Shown: positions 35,348-37,024 of the stretch, in pieces | Numbering within the stretch: the first letter of the stretch is position 1 | How the letters are laid out: the number at the start of each line of letters is the position of its first letter | Origin: Aeromonas molluscorum 848 | GTDB lineage: Bacteria; Pseudomonadota; Gammaproteobacteria; Enterobacterales; Aeromonadaceae | Direction: 5' to 3' | Length of the DNA: 37,024 nt | Assembly: GCF_000388115.1 (NCBI RefSeq) | Contig: NZ_AQGQ01000020.1 | Span: 1-37,024 of the forward strand | Notes under the pieces: model-generated | The model's database searches: none | Seen by the model: the letters and a program-made list of their open reading frames with translations, nothing else | Told to the model about the DNA's origin: nothing | Translations under genes and position numbers: made by a program

Positions 35348-36967
35348 GAGGTGGTCTCCATCGGGTTTGGTCTGCGCGGCAGACGCAGAGCCAGGGCGTA
35401 GATCGCCAGCGGCAATGCCAATTGCAGTAAGCCATAGAGACTGGCGAGGCGGCGGTTGAGGCCAGAGCCGATGGCCACGGCGTCGGTCGTGATCGTGGTG
35501 ATGCGCCCGGCGCCAAACAGCAGGGTCGGCAAATATTGGGCCAGGCTGACGGCGGCGCCCACGGCGAAGGCAAAGGCCAAGGGACGCCGCAACAGGGGGC
35601 CCTTGACCCGCCACCAGGTTTGCCAGGAATTGGCCCCCAGGGTGGCGGCCGCCTGGACCAGACGATCGTCAAACTGACGATAGGGACCATAGAGGCACAG
35701 ATAAACATAGGGATAGACGAACAACAGCTGGCTCCAGAATACCAGGGCGCTGCCGACCGGCAGGCCGAGCCAGTCGGCACCAAGACGGGCCCCCAGCAGC
35801 AGGCTGGCCTGGGGGAGCAACAGCGGCAGGCAGATCAGCCAGAGCGGCCAGGGCCTGCGTCCACGCTGGGCTTCCAGGGCAAGTACCACCAGAATGAGGG
35901 CCGCGATGGCAGTCGACAGGGCAAGCCAGGTGCTGTGGCCGAGGGGCAGAGCGAGCTCGCCGATCGCTTGTTGCCAATGGCGCCCACTCCACTGGCTGGG
36001 CCACGGAGCGGGGAAGGACCAGCGGCGGGTGAAGGACCAGAGGATCAGGGCGGCCAGCACCAGCAGATTGACTGACAGCAACAGGCTGGACAGGGTGGCA
36101 GCCAGGGCCGGGACCAGCCGGGCAGAGGGGCGTTGGCGTTGGCCATTGAGCATCCAGCCTTTGCCCCAGGTCAGATGAAGCCACTCAAGGGCGCGCAAGC
36201 CGACGAGCAGCAACAGATTGAGGCCAAACAGCAGCAGGGCGCCGTTGTTGGCCAGGGCGCGCCAGCTCAGGTCGGCATCCTGATACCAGAGCCAGAGCCG
36301 CACGGCCAGCGGTGCCGGTTGGGTGGGGCCGAGCAGCAGCCCCAGATCGACCACCCCTAGGCCATAGGCGGCTACCGCATAGAGCGGCAGGCGCAGACTG
36401 GGCCAGAGGCTGGGCAGGATCAGTCGCCACCAGATCTGGGCCGGACGAAAGCCGAGGCTTTGCCCCAGCCACTGTTGGCGGGCGAGCAGGGGAGGCTCCA
36501 GGGCACCTAGCGCCATCAGCAGCAGGAAAGGCACCTCTTTGAGGACCAGCATGATGATGAGGCCCAGTCCCCAGGGATCATGCAGTGTCTGCCAGTCCGG
36601 TGGCAGGCTCAGTCCGGTGATCCCGGGGGAGACCAGCCGCAGCAACCAGCCGGAAGGGGCGATGAGAAAACCAAACCGATGGCAAAGGCCACATGGGGCA
36701 TTGCCAGCAGGGGGGCGAGCAGGCGGCGCAGCAGTGCGACGCTGCGACCTTCACTCTGGGCCAGCAAGAGGGCGACCAGCAGCAGGCTGAGCAGGCTGGA
36801 GGCAGAGGCTATCCAGAGGCTGAGCCAGATGGACTCCCCCAGACCTGGCTGGGCCCAGAGCCGCAGCCAGGGCGCGGAGCCTCTGGCCTGGCCAAGCAGG
36901 ATCAGCAGGCCGCCGAGCAGGGCAGCCAGAGCAGGCCCGCGTCAGCGGCAGGATCGAGGCGCCGCAT
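35344..36967 (-). CDS. ynjC: ABC transporter permease (YnjC-like), with two apparent one-base frameshifts
   Basis: Long two-part permease (about 540 residues if repaired; E. coli YnjC is 511), with some twelve hydrophobic helices and two permease EAA loops (GQSLGFRPAQIWWRLILPSL and AATLGANSWQTWWRVKGP). Reading from ATG 36967, the frame breaks near 36934-36939 and near 36664-36671. In both places adding one C on the coding strand restores the frame: first ...AADAG then PALAALLGGLLILLG, then ...AFAIGLVF followed by LIAPSGWLLRLVSPG. The frame is intact from 36645 down to the stop at 35344. Base-calling error is the likeliest cause, as in glnS, but a decayed gene cannot be excluded. Confidence 0.8.
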
Positions 36968-37024
36968 CGTAGTGGCCGTAACGCTCGGCCCAGGCGCTTT
37001 CCAGCATCAGCTGCCAACTGGGAT
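36942..37024 (-). CDS. ynjB: C-terminal end of periplasmic binding protein (YnjB-like), cut by window edge
   Basis: Only 26 codons are readable before the right edge: PSWQLMLESAWAERYGHYDA and a short tail, ending at TGA 36942-36944. The W-x7-WAERYG ending is common in iron- or thiamine-type binding proteins, and its place before ynjC fits YnjB. It overlaps the ynjC start by 26 nt. Identity rests mostly on context. Confidence 0.5.
   Translation of the reverse strand, partial: PSWQLMLESAWAERYGHYDAAPRSCR

Overview
The window is GC-rich gammaproteobacterial chromosome, very probably Aeromonas. The genus call rests on Enterobacteria/Vibrio-like gene order with Aeromonas-style content, and on a chromosomal phosphoethanolamine transferase that resembles the MCR-3 clade, which is thought to come from Aeromonas. 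Species cannot be set from the sequence alone. No tRNA, rRNA, CRISPR array, insertion sequence, integrase or phage gene was seen.

Layout. Positions 1-4277 (minus strand): a partial inactive-transglutaminase/7TM membrane protein, a retropepsin-like lipoprotein, cmoB, cmoA and a YecE-like gene. Positions 4366-7302 (plus): aspS behind a long leader, then yebC. Positions 7490-9255: an eptA/mcr-3-like gene preceded by a good PmrA-box candidate and bracketed by two look-alike hairpins. Positions 9288-17160: an N-acetylglucosamine/chitobiose block. nagB-nagA-nagC (minus) diverge from nagE and a large secreted GH20 hexosaminidase (plus), with NagC and CRP sites in the shared regulatory region. Positions 17194-23295 (minus): a tightly overlapping five-gene operon for a periplasmic molybdenum hydroxylase (large Mo subunit, 2Fe-2S subunit, triheme cytochrome c) with its maturation factors XdhC and MocA. 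Positions 23780-31224: glnS, fur, a DUF4442 gene, fldA, ybfE, a DUF2788 gene, ybfF, seqA and pgm, recalling the E. coli nag-glnS-fur-fldA-ybfE-ybfF-seqA-pgm order. Positions 31318-32778: a divergent EamA exporter/MarR regulator pair sharing two copies of a 20-bp operator. Positions 32833-37024 (minus): a MltB-type lytic transglycosylase and a ynjB-C-D-F-like ABC transporter/CDP-alcohol phosphatidyltransferase cluster that runs off the right edge.

How it works together. HexA-like enzyme releases GlcNAc outside the cytoplasm, NagE imports and phosphorylates it (it lacks a IIA domain, so it needs Crr), and NagA and NagB turn GlcNAc-6-P into fructose-6-P, with NagC as sensor repressor. The Mo-hydroxylase operon is a self-contained accessory unit set between the nag block and glnS.

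Sequence quality. Four places show a one-base gain or loss that breaks an otherwise perfectly conserved frame (glnS, DUF4442, and twice in ynjC). All but one lie in short C/G runs. Because glnS should be essential, base-calling errors are the likeliest cause, and these genes should not be treated as true pseudogenes without checking.
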